A stretch of DNA of 64,000 nucleotides from Vicia villosa (taxonomy: Eukaryota > Streptophyta > Magnoliopsida > Fabales > Fabaceae). The stretch lies in assembly GCF_029867415.1 (NCBI RefSeq), contig NC_081185.1:46818766-46882765 (forward strand), given 5' to 3'. A model generated the notes under the pieces. The model made no database searches. It saw nothing but the letters and a program-made list of their open reading frames with translations, and was not told the origin of the DNA. Position numbers and translations under genes: made by a program. Positions 33,056-46,074 of this stretch are shown piece after piece. Each line of letters opens with the position of its first letter. Positions within the stretch are counted from its first letter, which is position 1.

Positions 33056-34396
33056 ACTGAAAAATGGTGAAAATTCAAGTGAAAAAGTTCACTAATGTCA
33101 AAATTCAAAACCATGGCTATACTCCATATTTTTTCATGCTCTTGGACATTTTGGAAAGCTCATATTACACACTTCAAAACCCTAGTTGAAAGTTTCTTCA
33201 AGACCTTTAAGGAAATGGGTGAAAAAGATCCATGAACTTTGAGAAAAATGAAGTTTTAAGTGAAGTTTTCAAAAAGTACCAACTTTGAAGCACCATATCT
33301 CTTAAATGGTTGATCTTATGGAAAAAATTTATATGTGTCAAAGTTGTTTATTGGATCAAAATCTACAACTTTCATGTTGGAAGTTTTTTTCAGTTTGTAG
33401 GTGAAATTTTGAGAAATTCCCTTCCAAAGTTTGGAAAAAACCATGCAAAACACTTAGAAAATTTTCTAAGTATGGAAAGTCAAACTTTTGACTTTTTGAT
33501 TCTTGATTGATTTTCTTGATTTTTCTTGATCAAATGACTTCATATATCATATATTGATGATTTTCAACTTCAAAAGCCATGGTTGACCAAAATTCCCAAA
33601 AGTCAAAGGTGTTCTTGTACAGTTGACTTTTTTCAGACGAATCGCGTTTCTGGAGATTTCAAATGAAACAGGTTATCCTCACCAAATGAATGGTATGAAT
33701 GGATCATATTGAGGCATTAGAGGATATTGAATCATAGTTTGAGTTGTGATATCTTGTCCTGATTAAAAAGTCAGTTGTTCAGATGAATTAGGTCAAAAAC
33801 CCTAATTGTCGACCAGATGAAATTGATGACTGTAGGTCTTGAATTGAGATGTAATTTCCATTGGATGTTGTCATAGGGATTATTTGAAGATGATTGAAAC
33901 TTTTGATTGACTTCCTAGGGATTTTTAGGGTTTCCCAAATGTGATCCCTGATTTTAGTCCCTGATAGTTCAAAACCCTGAGCTGAGGATTTGTCTGATCA
34001 ATCTTTGTGTAGGAGATGTTATGAGCCAATGGATTAGGTCAAAATGATGCACTTGAAGTCTTGATATCATGTCCCAAGCTATTAGGTCAAATTCTGAGCA
34101 AAAGTCAGGAGTATGCTATCTTCAGTCAAAACCCTAATCTGGTTGATTCAGAGCTGTTGAGCTTGTTGAAATGAATCTCTGAGGACCAAATGTTGATTGT
34201 TGATGAAGATGATTCACTTGAGATGAAGGGAGAACAAAACCCTAATTGATTGTTTCTTGCACTGATGAGTGATCTCTTGATTAAACCCTGCTGAGCACAA
34301 GTAACAAACACAAGCTATGCAATTTGTTAGAGATGCAAATGATGCATATGCAATGATATGAGGTGGTATCTTAGGTCAAAAATTGGGGTATGACAT
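33056..34396 (-). repeat. Ogre LTR fragment (5' part), minus strand
   Basis: Starts on the minus strand at 34396 with TGTCATACCCCAATTTTTG, a typical legume Ogre LTR start, directly after Tekay integrase sequence. The span 33060-34120 is similar to 15000-16060 of the other Ogre LTR (shared phrases such as ACCATATCTCTTAAATGGTT and TTCCCTTCCAAAGTTT). It breaks off at 33056 against pol. It contains no gene. Confidence 0.7.
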
Positions 34397-35076
34397 CCTC
34401 CAATGCCAGTCATCGGAGTAACTCACATGAACACATGATCTCCCTCCTTAAATTCAATATCCTTCCTTCTTTTGTCATGGTAACTTTTTCTGACGACTCT
34501 GAGAAGCTCTCATCTTCTCCTGAATCATCTTGATCTTTTCTGTAGTTTGTTGCACAATCTCCGATCCAACCGTCGCATTCTCTCCAGATTCGTACCAACA
34601 CAACGGCGTTCTACATCTCCTACCATACAATGCTTCAAATGGAGCCATACCAATACTCGAATGATAACTATTGTTGTAGGTAAACTCAACCAAAGGTAAG
34701 TAACTAACCCAAGCACCACCTTTTTCCAATACACATGCTCGCAACAAGTCCTCTAACAATTGAATCGTTCTTTCCGTCTGACCATCTGTCTGCGGATGAT
34801 AAGCAGAACTCAATCTCAACTTAGTACCTAAGGCTTCTTGCAATCCTGTCCAGAACTTAGACGTGAACCTCGGGTCTCTATCTGACACAATACTAGCTGG
34901 AACACCATGCAAACTCACTACCTTCTCAACATACAACTGAGCCAACTTCTCCATCGGATAATCCATTCTTATTGGAATAAAGTGAGAAGATTTCGTCAAC
35001 CTGTCCACAATAACCCAGATAGAATCACAATTCTTGCTCGTTCTAGGTAAACCAGATACAAAGTCCATAGAAATTC
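34397..35076 (-). pseudogene. Tekay-type integrase core fragment
   Basis: From 35076 down: MDFVSGLPRT (first catalytic D), IVSDRDPRFTSKFW (second D), YHPQTDGQTERT (E), then NNSYHSSIGMAPFEALYGRR and the start of the C-terminal region, with a frameshift near 34478 and a stop near 34435. Sequence signature is of the Tekay/Del chromoviruses. The N-terminal HHCC part is missing: it should be to the right, where an Athila-like element lies instead. The chromodomain end is cut at 34396 by the Ogre LTR. Confidence 0.88.
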
Positions 35077-36418
35077 TGATCGGTAAAATAGCAAGTGTAC
35101 TAATTTTCCTCTTGTAATAATAGGGAAAATTCCCCGAATGTCGATCTCAGGGACTGCGCAGGAATAATGAGTTCAATTCAAGGTTCAATTAAACAAAAAC
35201 CTCAATGGGGTTTTGTTTGGTAATTATAACTTAATGAAAAATAGAATAAGCAGTAAATGAAATTGACTTTGTAACAAATATGAGTAACATGCCAGGGATA
35301 GTGGATGATTGACAATGTAACAACTCTGAAATTTCTATTGCAACAACTTATTTTAAATAATCAATTACCGGTTCTTAAGGTTGTTTGATCCTAAGTCCTT
35401 AGTGAAAAAACCTTTGATCCTTCATCCTAAACCCTAAGTCCTTAGAGGTTTACACTGAAATCAAGCAATTAAGTTATCAAGAATATCCGGTTACTATAAG
35501 GTATTCCTAGTCCTAGGTAATATCTATTATAGCATATTCTCATGAAAGCATTATCAATGGTGGTCCGCCTAAATGATAATCATAGATTAATTCCAACCGA
35601 AAGGAAAAGCATTAGAAACATCAAGAGAATAAATCAACAATTAAAAACATGATTGTTATTGCAATTGCAAACTCAGAGTCATTACAAAGTTAAATCAGAG
35701 CCACCCCCCTAGCATTGGGGGGTTTAGCTACTCATAGTATTCAAAGAAAACACAATATTGAATAAAGACATTACAAGAAATTGGAGGAGATTGAATCTTC
35801 AATTGCATCCGTTCATGAAGATCTTCTTCTCTCCCAAACCCTTGCTTTCTCCAATCTTCTCTTGTATTCTTTTCTCTAATCTGTCAAAAGTTCCCTTCTC
35901 TCTTGCCCTAAAGTTGTTTTTATATTGTGTCTTCCATTTAGGTTGAAGCCAAATACCAAAAATACCCTTTATGATCCCCTTTGAGTGAGGAATCACATAA
36001 AAATATAATCAGCACGCATCATCAACACGGGCCGTGTTGCTGCACACGGGCGCCCGTGTCGATCCTTTGCCTTGGATCCAAAATTGCATTTCCAGCCTCA
36101 TTTCAACACGGGCCGTGTTGCTCCACACGGGTGCCCGTGTTGGCCTCTGAAATCAGCTTTTCCGGCTTCTTTTCATCAACTCGTGCGCGCCGCAAGTTCC
36201 TTATTTTCACATGCATCAACCTATAACACTAACACTACCAAACAAAGGCATAAAGAAGATCTTTTGACATAAACTTTAAATCAAATGCAATGCAATACTA
36301 TAAATTAGTAAATATGATAAACTTAACTTAAAAAGCAATAAAACAGCCGAATGTGTTACCGAGATGATAAATTTGTGCTGGATGAAAGACAAAACTTAAT
36401 AGAAATGGTGACCGATCA
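35077..36418 (-). repeat. Athila/Cyclops-like 3' LTR (1342 bp)
   Basis: On the minus strand it runs from TGATCGGT (36418) to ACCGATCA (35077), perfect 8-bp inverted ends. It contains two ACACGGGCCGTGTTGC phrases (36026, 36104) each followed by a partly complementary CACACGGGYGCCCGTGT. Preceded by the PPT-like AAGTTTGGGGTTG at 36419-36431, typical of Athila-type elements. Confidence 0.8.
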
Positions 36419-36431
36419 CAACCCCAAACTT

Positions 36432-37759
36432 ATCTCATTGCTTGTCCTCAAGTAATGTATTGAGACTAAACAGAGGTCACCCACGAATTTCTCTTCTCCA
36501 CAATACAGCTTGTGTCTTTCGCAACTTGGAATTTTCCTTCCCGATTAAGCTTCTGGTTTCCTGAATCGAACTATCTACCACACTTTCACATCAGAGGGCT
36601 TCTTTACCTGCAAGCTTTTTCACACTCTCACCAGATCTCTCGGGGTTAAAGTGTTTGCACTCACATTACCAAAGTATGCAATATCAACTCTTAATTTTGA
36701 ATTTACTCTATCTTCACTACACAAACAGATTCCACACACTTTATGAGGTCTTTTGGGTTGTAACGGGGCTTAGGTGCGGTAGGATAGACAACGGATGAAA
36801 ACAAAGGGTTTTGGATTCGGCATTCATGTTATTTTTCTCGTTTTTGTGCCTCAATCATAACCTTGGGGTTTATTCAACTTTGATACTTCACTCAATTTTT
36901 CTATGAGCATGTTTGAATCTTAAGTAACGACAAGTGCTTTTATCTTCTTTATTTATTTATTTATTTTTTTCTTTTTACGCACTTGTTCTTTTTCTACGAA
37001 TTGCCACCCCAAACTTAGCTTTTTGCACACTTGATAATTTACAACAATCATGTCGAACAAGGGTAGGAAGTGTATCGTTATGGATGAACAGGGGTTTAAT
37101 TCAAACAAAAAGGCTAAGGCTCAATGAGGTTCACAAAGGATAAACATAAAGTAAAGGATGGATAGAAAGGCTAAGGGTTAAACAAACAACATGCCTCAGT
37201 GTGTGTCCTCATGTTGTGCTGTGTCAAAAGAACATACGCAAAATCAGGGTGATAAGGTCATACCTGACTGAACTCTCATGATAATATTTTAGTGTTTGGC
37301 CTTTGTACTCTCACCATGTTGGTTATTCTTACAAGCTCTGAAGCCTCCTCGTGTCATGTGGTTTCTTTTCCGACTCGGGTATACCATATAACCATTTTGG
37401 TCCGGTGTTACCAAATCGCGTCCAACCTTTAATTTTATCATTTCATGGCTGCATCAACTTCCGGGGTGCCTCAGGAGATCAAGTATGGGGAGTATCTTTC
37501 ATCCACTAGCTATCAATCTCGGGTTCATCCAACAACTATCTCTCACTCTGTAACACAATGGTATACCAAAGACGAATAGAAATGCTAAAAACAAAATAAA
37601 AACAGAAACAAAAGAAATGCAAGAAAACCCGCCCACACTTGAACTAAACATTGACCTCAATGTTTGAGCCCACTGCGGAGAGGACTCACATAGGGTACAT
37701 CAACTCCAGTTGCCGCTTTCAAGCTTTCACCAGAGAAATCCCCTCTTTATTACCCTTTA
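36432..37759 (-). other. Non-coding 3' region of Athila-like element
   Basis: No significant ORF. AT-rich, with T-rich runs at 36950-36975. In Athila elements RT, integrase and an env-like region would lie between protease and PPT; none is recognisable, so either the copy is deleted or the family is non-autonomous. Confidence 0.55.
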
Positions 37760-38910
37760 TTATGGAGGGTATTTCCTTTTCCAAACCTTGTTGTTTTTCA
37801 CTTCCGCGACCACGAACTCATGAAGATGAAAAGCATGGATAACTTTTCTCTTCAATTTACTTCCCAAATTCTTCTTGACTTCCTTAGCTTTCTTAGGACT
37901 TTTGACAGCTACATAAGTTGGTTCCACCCGAGAGGCTATGCTTGAAACGTTTTCTTGGAGCTGTTTAGGCTTTTTGTATTTTTCCTCACTTTCTGTCATA
38001 CCACCAGAAGTTTGATAATTTTCAACCGCCCTATGTTTCTTAACTCCTAACATCTTCAAGGTTACTTCTTCATCAAAAGATCTCAGTGTTAGTGTCCCTT
38101 TTTCAATGTCGAGGTTGCAGCGGCCTGTCGACAAAAATGGTCTCCCAAGAAGGATAGGAGTTTCTTCGTCTTCTGGAATGTCCATGATGTGGAAGTCAAC
38201 AGGGAATACAAACTTATCAACTTCCACTAGTACATCTTCAGCTACCCCATATGATTTCTTAACGGTGTGATCAGCGAACCTTAATTGTGTTTTACTTTCA
38301 CTAATCTTTTCCAATTCAAGCTTTTTGAAAATGGACAACGGCATTAAACTCACACTAGAACCAGAATCGAGGAGTACCTTTTTAAATGTTATATTCTTGA
38401 TAGTGCATGGTATCGCCACCGCTCCAGGATCTTTCCTCTTTATTGGGATCTTTCTTTCTGACGAGACTATTCCACACTTCTCAATTTCAGTTTTTGATTC
38501 TCCTCCCAGTGATCTCTTTTTCGCCAACACCTCCTTCATAAATTTCTTATACAAGGGCATGTGCTCAAGTGCTTCAAAAAATGGTAGATTTACCTCTAGC
38601 TTTTTGAACAATTTCGTGAACTTCTCAAAGTCTTTCTCTTTTGAACTATTCTTTGTCACTCTTGAAGGGAAAGGTAGTTTGATCGTCGGTTCAGCCTTTT
38701 TCTTATTTTTTTCTTCAACTGGTTTAACCGGTGGTATCACCACTTCTGGCTCTTTTGGATTTTCTCTAATTTCCAAATCCACCTCTATTACCATGTGGTC
38801 ATCTATTTCCTCTTTTTCTTTTTCCGATTCTGCCACTTTCTTACTTATTGTAGTAACAGCATTAATCTTCTCTTGGTCTTTTGGATTTTTCACAGTTGCG
38901 CTCGGAAGGG
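37760..38910 (-). pseudogene. Athila-type gag C-terminus and protease
   Basis: An open frame from about 38910 to 37760. The motif [14 protein letters not shown] near 38905 is the gag-protease linker of Athila elements; an acidic linker and FEKFTKLFKKLEVNLPF follow. The protease has active site LLDSGSSVSLMPL near 38365 and ILLGRPFLSTG near 38150. It then becomes lysine rich and ends in a stop at 37760 with no RT. Upstream the frame runs by accident into Tekay sequence to 38995. Aspartic protease of the polyprotein; not functional alone. Confidence 0.82.
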
Positions 38911-41690
38911 CACCTTGTGTTTGTAGAGTGAGGGCCCTCTTCCAGAATACTCTTTCTGATCTCAGCAACATCGGGTACACACACTCGGTCTCCAAACCTT
39001 ATAACACCATTCTTGTCAATTCGGAATTCACCTCCTTGACCTTGGTTAATCAATGTCAACTTATCCACCAAGATAACGTCAGATTTCTGTCCGTTTCTAA
39101 TCTCCTCAAGGATACTATTAGTCAACTTCAACATTCCCAACTTAACACTATTAGAAGTACTTTCGCATACTAAACTCAAATCTCGGAATTGCTCAATTAA
39201 ATCTAATTCTCGCACCATTAACATAGATATATGTAATGACTTCCTACTCAATGCATAAGCAACAACATTTTTTTTACCAGGATGGTCATTCAAACCGAAA
39301 TCATAATCTTTCAGAAATTCTAACCATCTCCTCTGCCTCATATTAAGTTCCTTCTGATCGAAGAGATACTTCAGACTCTTATGATCGCTGAATACTTCAA
39401 ATCGAGAACCATAAAGATAATGTCTCCACAATTTCAACACAAACACCACAGCCGCCAATTCCAAATCACGAGTCGGATAATTCCTTTCATGAATTTTCAA
39501 CTGTCTCGAAGCATAATCTACTACCTGCTTATCTTGCATCAAAACACCACCTAAACCCATCAGTGAAGCATCACAGTACACATTGAAAGACTTCGCGGGA
39601 TTAGGCAAAATTAAGATCGGAGCACTTGTCAATATCTTCTTCAATTCTTGAAACCTTTCTCACATTCTGAATCCCATACAAATACCTGTCCTTTTCTTGT
39701 TAACTTAGTCATTGGTAATGCCAACTTCGAAAATCCCTCAATGAACTTTTTATAATAAGCTGCCAGACCAAGAAAACTATGAATCTCTGAAGCATTCTTC
39801 GGCGTCTCCGACTGAGATACTGCTTCTACTTTCATAGGATCCACCGTGATACCATTCTTCGAAATTACATGGCCAAGAAAACTTACTTCCTTCAACCAGA
39901 ATTCACATTTAGACAATTTCGCATACAACTTCTTCTCCTTCAATAGCTCCAATACTACTCTCAAATGCTCTGCATGTTCTTCATCACTCCTCGAGTAAAT
40001 TAGAATGTCATCAATGAACACTACCACAAACTTGTCAAGATACGGGTGAAATATCCTGTTCATATACTCCATGAAAACACCAGGTGCATTAGTAACACCA
40101 AATGGCATAACAGAATATTCATAATGTCCATACCTCGTTCGGAATGCCGTCTTCTAAATATCTTCTGCCTTCACACGAATTTGGTGATATCCAGACCTCA
40201 GATCAATCTTGCTAAACACACAAGCTCCAACCAACTGATCCATCAAATCATCAATCCTTGGCAACAGGTATCGATTCTTGATTGTCACCTTGTTCAGTTG
40301 TCTATAATCAACACATAGCCTTATTGAACCTTCTTTCTTCTTGACCAACAGTACCGGCGCACCCCACGGTGACACACTAGGACGAATAAACATCTTTTCC
40401 AACAATTCCTTTAATTGTTTCTTCAGTTCAGCCAATTCCGATGCCGACATGCGATACGGTGCCATCGGCATAGGACTAGTTCCAGGAATCAATTCTGTAG
40501 CGAACTCCACTTCTCTTTCAGGTGGCAACTCACTAACATCTTCTGGAAATACTTCCGGATACTCATTTACTACTTGTAGTTCACCAGTATTATCGCCCCC
40601 TTTCACTTCCATTGAAGAGCACAACATAAACACCACCGCTCCATCATTGACAGCTAAATTCATCTGTTTGACTGACATAGTCAAATCCTCAACACTAACC
40701 TCTTCAGGAAAGATAACCGTCTTCGTAAAACAGTTGATATGAACTCGATTAAATTGCAACCAGTTCATCCCCAAAATAATGTCAAGTTGTTCAAGAGGAA
40801 GGCACACTAAGTCCATTCCAAACTTTCTACCAAATATGTCAATAGGACAGTTCAAACAAGCAGAAGAAGTAGTTACTGAACCCGACGCAGGAGTGTCAAT
40901 AACCATACTTCCATGAATAACAGATATTTCTAATCCCAATCGTTTAGCACAATCCAATGAAATGAACGAATGAGTCGCTCCAGTATCAATAATGGCAACT
41001 AAAGGTGTGTCATGGATAAAACACGTACCTTTAATCAGAAGATCTTCCGGAGTAGTCTCTGACCCAGACAAAGCAAAGACTTTCCCACCAGTCTGATCCT
41101 TTTTCGGTTTAGTCCAGTGTGGAATGATGTGACCCTCTTCGCCGCAATTGTAGCAAGTCACAATGTTCATCCTACAATCCGACACAAGATGAACCGCCTT
41201 ACCACACTTGAAGCATCTCTTATCTCCACTCTTGCACTCATTCCTTCTATGCCCAGTCTCACCATAATTGTAGCACCTAACGGGAGCACCAGACTCTCCC
41301 CCACTAGGCCTCTTCCAATTCCCAGCTCTAGGATTTCCTCTACCATATGGCTTACCTCTATTCATAGGCTTCTTACCTTTCTTGTCAACCAACTCACGAG
41401 AGTGAGATGACTTCAGCTAGAGGTTATCCTCTTCGAAGATCCTACTACAGTCCACCAAATCGACAAAGCGTCGAATCTTCTGATACCTGATTCCTTGCTT
41501 GATCTCATCACGAAGACCATTCTCAAAATTGATGCACTTCGAGAATTCACTAGCTTCATCATTGTTGTAGTGAACATAGTACTTCGCCAATTCAACAAAT
41601 TTTGAAGCATACTCTGGTACCGTCATATAACCCTGAGTCAGCTCCAAAAATTCAATTTCTTTCCTGCCTCGAACGTCTTCCAGAATGCTG
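38911..41690 (-). pseudogene. Tekay-type gag C-terminus, protease, RT and RNase H
   Basis: Read from 41690 down. It starts in gag (EIEFLELTQGYMTVPEYASKF), stops near 41413, then continues with three zinc knuckles ([42 protein letters not shown], the last lacking its final Cys). The protease site is [12 protein letters not shown] near 41000. RT follows with [14 protein letters not shown] near 40200, a stop at 40154, and the catalytic [12 protein letters not shown] near 40015. A frameshift near 39641 separates RNase H ([12 protein letters not shown] near 39575, [23 protein letters not shown] region near 39400). It ends at [17 protein letters not shown], where the integrase finger should begin, and is cut by the Athila-like fragment. 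Three or more lesions, so dead. Confidence 0.88.
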
Positions 41691-41699
41691 ATACCCGAG

Positions 41700-42869
41700 G
41701 CAAAGGACCGTTGCATGGACCCATCCAGACACCAGTTGCGACTGTTACTGAAAATCCATCTCCTGAAGAAGCCAATGAGTTCTTGAAGATCATCCGCAAG
41801 AGTGATTATGACATTGTTGAACAGATGGGGCATACTCCCTCCAAGATCTCCATGTTGTCACTCCTAAGTTGCTCCAAGACCCACGCCAAAGCTATGATGA
41901 AGTTTCTAGAGGCTGCCCATGTGCCACAAGAGATTTCTCTCACTGAACTCGAGAATTGTATTGCAAATCTGACGATAGACAATTACCTTGGGTTTTCTGA
42001 TGCGGATTTGAGCCCCAGTGGAAAGAATCATAACAAGGCTCTGCACATCTCCATTGAATGCGGGGGCACCACTCTGGCCCATGTACTAGTTGACAATGGT
42101 TCATCTCTGAATGTGCTACCTAAGATGGTATTGGACAAACTCAACCCTGAAGGAATTGTGCTGAAATCCATTAATGTGATAGTGAAAGCTTTCGACGGTT
42201 CAATGAGTACGGTATATGGTGAAGTGGAGCTCCCAATCAGAGTAGGTTCTCAGACTTTCAACACTGTGTTCTATGTGATGGACATTCATCCCGCTTATTC
42301 CTGTCTACTTGGACGCCCTTGGATACATGGGGCAAATGCTATGACTTCGACTCTGCATCAAAAACTGAAATACCCAGCGAAAGGCAAAATTGTCACTATG
42401 AATGGTGAAAAAGAATACGTGGTAAGCTTTATAGACGAGACCAAGTATGTTGAGTTTACTGGAGAAGCCTTCGAATCTCCCCGACAGGCGTTTGAATTGG
42501 TCCCTCAAGTGGCTCCTGAGGCTAAGCCTGCCTACACTGCTCCTAAAGTCACAAGAGTTCCTCCTACAATGGCTTCTCTGAAAGACGCTAGGGCTGTGGT
42601 TGAAGAAGGTGGTTGTACTATCTGGGGGAAACTCCCAGATATTCCTTACAAATCCAACAAATGGGGTTTAGGCTGCACTGCTAAAGATCAGAATGGAGAA
42701 CAACACTCTCGCCTAGAAGGTTTGAAGTATCGTTTCATCAGCAAAGGAGTCAATGCCAAAGGAGAGATGAAGATGATTGCAACCTGGACAAGTGGATCTT
42801 TCCTACACCTGACGAAGGGCTAGACAACTGGAAGACTGAAGACACTGTCTCTATCTCCTATAGTCAGGA
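41700..42869 (+). pseudogene. Ogre protease exon
   Basis: An open frame with the Ogre pre-protease region (VEQMGHTPSKISMLSLL near 41815), the active-site region LVDNGSSLNVLPKMVL near 42085 (D-N-G rather than D-T-G) and the flap-end motif CLLGRPWIHGA near 42302. A frameshift near 42765 moves the rest to another frame (DDCNLDKWIFPTPDE), which reaches TATAGTCAGGA at the intron donor. In Ogre elements protease and RT are separated by an intron, and this layout agrees. Confidence 0.85.
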
Positions 42870-43126
42870 GTAATAGCCACTTCTAGTTTTGTTTTGCTTT
42901 TATGTTTACCAGTTTTATTTTCTGTACTTCAATAAACAATAAACTTTAAAGTCGTGTGTCTTACCCGGGGCACAACGGTCCGTTGTTAGGGCTTGTCATT
43001 TCATAAGAATATTTTCATTCAATAAAAGCATTGGACGTTTCATATTCAAATTGTGTGTTTGCTTTTATTTTTCTTTACTCTTCTATAGCTATGTGTTCTT
43101 ACACACACCCACATAATGCACTGCAG
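42870..43126 (+). other. Putative Ogre intron between protease and RT
   Basis: Donor GTAATA at 42870 and acceptor ATAATGCACTGCAG at 43126 bound a 257-bp T-rich stretch with in-frame stops. Joining the flanks keeps the reading frame (GA + A, Glu). The length and position fit the intron known in Ogre elements. Confidence 0.65.
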
Positions 43127-46074
43127 ATCCATATCCACTCTGGATCCCATTGATAACGACTCTACTATTGCTAAATATGACTTTGAAAATCCGATCTACC
43201 AAGCTGAGGATGAAGGTGAGGAAGATTGCGAAGTGCCTAGAGAACTTGCTAGATTGTTAGAGCAAGAAGAAAAGACTATACAGCCGCATGAGGAGCCAAT
43301 TGAGATTGTGAACATAGGTACTGACGAAGAAAAGAAAGAAATCAAGATAGGGGCTGAGCTGGAAGAGGGTGTCAAACAAAGATTGATCCAAATGCTACGA
43401 GACAATGTTGAGATATTTGCTTGGTCTTACGAAGACATGCCTCGGCTCGATACTGACATTATGGTTCACCGTCTACCTATCAAAGAAAATAGTCCTCTGG
43501 TTAAGCAGAAGTTATCAAGAAGAAAACCTGACATGGCTCATAAGATCAAAGAAGAGGTTGAGAAACAATTCAATGCTGGTTTTCTGAAGGTTGTGAACTA
43601 TCCACCATGGATCGCTAATATAGTCCCGGTACCTAAGAAAGACAGAAAGGCCATAATGTGTGTAGACTACAGATATTTGAATCGAGCAAGTCCCAAAGAT
43701 GATTTCCCGCTACCACATATTGATATCCTAGTTGATAGTACAGCGAAATGCAAAGTGTTCTCCTTCATCGATGGTTTCTCAGGATATAACCAGATTAAGA
43801 TGGCACCCGAAGATATGGAAAAAACAACTTTCACTACTCCTTAGGGAACCTTCTGTTACAAAGTCATGCTATTTGGGTTGAAGAACGCAGGGGCAACGTA
43901 TCAGCGTGCAATGGTAGCTCTGTTCCATGATATGATTAACAAAGAGATAGAGGTCTATGTTGATGATATGGTTGCAAAGTCCAACACTAAAGAAGAACAT
44001 CTGGTCCACCTACAGAAATTGTTTGATAAGTTGAAGAAATACAAGTTGAGACTGAATCCAGACAAATGTACTTTCGGGGTAAGGTCTGGTAAGCTACTAG
44101 GGTTCGTTGTTAGCAGCAAAGGTATTGAAGTCGACCCTGCGAAAGTAAAAGCCATACAAGAAATGCCGGTTCCACGGAATGAGAAAGAAGTTAGAGGATT
44201 TTTGGGACGTTTGAATTACATTGCCAGGTTTATTTCCCATCTGACCGCTACTTGTAAGCTGATCTTCAAGTTACTGAGGAAAGATCAAGCAGTGAAATGG
44301 AATGACCAATGCCAAGAAGCTTTTGACAAGATCAAAAAATATCTTCAAGAGCCTCCGATCATGATACCACCCATTGAAGGAAGACCTCTAATTATATACT
44401 TAACAATGTTTGAGAACTCAATGGGGTGTGTACTGGGGCAACATGACGAGTCTGGTCGAAAAGAGCATGCAATATACTACCTTAGCAAAAAGTTTACCGA
44501 CTGTGAAACAAAATACTCACTGCTCGAGAAAATTTGTTGTGCTTTGGCATGGGCTACTTGCCGACTGAGACAATATATGTTGAACCATACCACTTTATTG
44601 ATCTCTAAAATGGATCCTATCAAGTATGTGTTTGAGAAACCCGCTCTCTCTGGACGAATAGCAAGATGGCAAATGATATTAACAAAGTATGACATTCAGT
44701 ATACAACACAGAAGGCAATCAAGGGAAGTGTGTTGGCAGACCAGTTTGCCCAGCAAGCTGTAGACGACTATCAATCCATGAGTTTTGAATTTCTAGATGA
44801 GGATGTTATGCTTGTTACTAATTGTGAACAACCTGGTCCGGATGAAGGACCTGAACTAGGATCCCGATGGACCATGGTTTTTGACGGAGCTTCGAACGCA
44901 CTTGGTAATGGTATTGGCGCTGTGATTATCTCTCCAGCGGGTGGACACACTCCATTTACAGCAAGACTGTGCTTCGATTGTACCAACAATATGGCTGAGT
45001 ATGAAGCGTGTATCTTAGGTCTCAGAGCTGCTATTGATTTAAGAATCAAGTTCTTAGAAGTATATGGGGATTCAGCCTTAGTAATTAGTCAGATCAAATG
45101 AGAATGGGACACGAAGCATCCTAATCTCATGCCTTACAAGGATTTGGTGCTATCTTTGATTCCTCACTTCGAAGAGATTACTTTTGAACACATTCCCCAA
45201 AAGGAGAATCAATTGGCAGACGCATTAGCTACTATGTCATCCATGTTCAAGGTCAGGTGGGACAACGAAGCTCCTATAGTTATCATAGAAAGGCATGATG
45301 AACCGGCATACTGTTACGAGATAGCTACTGACGAGGTTGAAGAAAAGCCATGGTTTCATGAAGTAAAAAGATATCTCGAACCTCAGGAATACCCTAATGG
45401 GGCATCTATCAATGACAAGAAGTTCTTAAGAAGATTTGCTTCCAAATTCCTCCTGAGCAACGGTATCCTATACAAGCGCAATCATGATTCAACTCTGCTT
45501 CGCTGTGTGAACAAGAAGGAAGCAGAAGAGATTATGGAAGACATGCATGACGGTACCTTTGGAACTCATTCTAGTGGACACACTATGGCTAAAAAGATCC
45601 TGAGAGCGGGTTACTACTGGTCCACTATGGAAACTGACTGCCATCAGCATTCCAGAACTTGTCACAAGTGTCAGATCTACGTTGACAAAGTACACATACC
45701 TCCAGTTCCTTTGAATGTTCTAACTACTCCTTGGCCTTTTGCGACGTGGGGCATTGATATGATCGGGGAAATCAAACCTACTGCTTCTAATGGACATCAA
45801 TTCATCCTTGTGGCCATTGATTACTTCACCAAATGGGTAGAAGCTGCTTCATTTGCTTCCGTTACCAAGAATGTGGTAGCCCGATTCATTAAGCATAACC
45901 TCATCTGTCGGTATGGCATCCCCGAAAGGATTATCACATACAATGGTACCAACCTGAACAACAAAATGATTACTGAACTTTGCAAGCAGTTCAATATCAA
46001 ACACCATAACTCTTCTCCGTATAGACCAAAGATGAATGGCGTAGTGGAGGCCGCCAACAAGAACATAAAGAAGA
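43127..46074 (+). pseudogene. Ogre RT, RNase H, archaeal-type RNase H and integrase N-part
   Basis: RT motifs include VPVPKKDRKAIMCVDYRYLN near 43630 and the catalytic YVDDMVAKS near 43955. TAG at 43842 and TGA at 45099 interrupt the frame. RNase H and the Tat-specific archaeal-type RNase H (VFDGASNALGNGIG near 44880, NMAEYEACILGL, GDSALVISQIK) follow. Integrase has the HHCC finger (SSGHTMAKKI; CHKCQIY) and first catalytic D (GIDMIGEI near 45755), but the second catalytic Asp is replaced by Tyr in IITYNGTN (45935-45945). E in NGVVEAANKNIKK is followed by the target duplication of the Mutator-like element at 46066. Confidence 0.9.

Larger units (their letters stand above)
35077..38910 (-). mobile_element. 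Broken Athila/Cyclops-like element inside Tekay integrase
   Basis: Minus-strand element with a complete 3' LTR (36418-35077), PPT, a long non-coding region and a gag/protease reading frame ending near 38910. The 5' LTR, leader and most of gag are missing, and RT and integrase are absent between 37760 and 36430. The 5 bp before the LTR end are AATTC, but the partner duplication is lost. About 80 residues of Tekay integrase are missing at the same place, so one deletion removed the right end of this element together with flanking Tekay sequence. Confidence 0.72.

Noticed and set aside
38325..39173. Plus-strand 282-residue ORF
   Set aside because: Antisense shadow of the Athila protease and Tekay RNase H frames on the minus strand.
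41417..41833. Chimeric minus-strand ORF as a novel gene
   Set aside because: Accidental read-through from antisense Ogre protease into Tekay gag.
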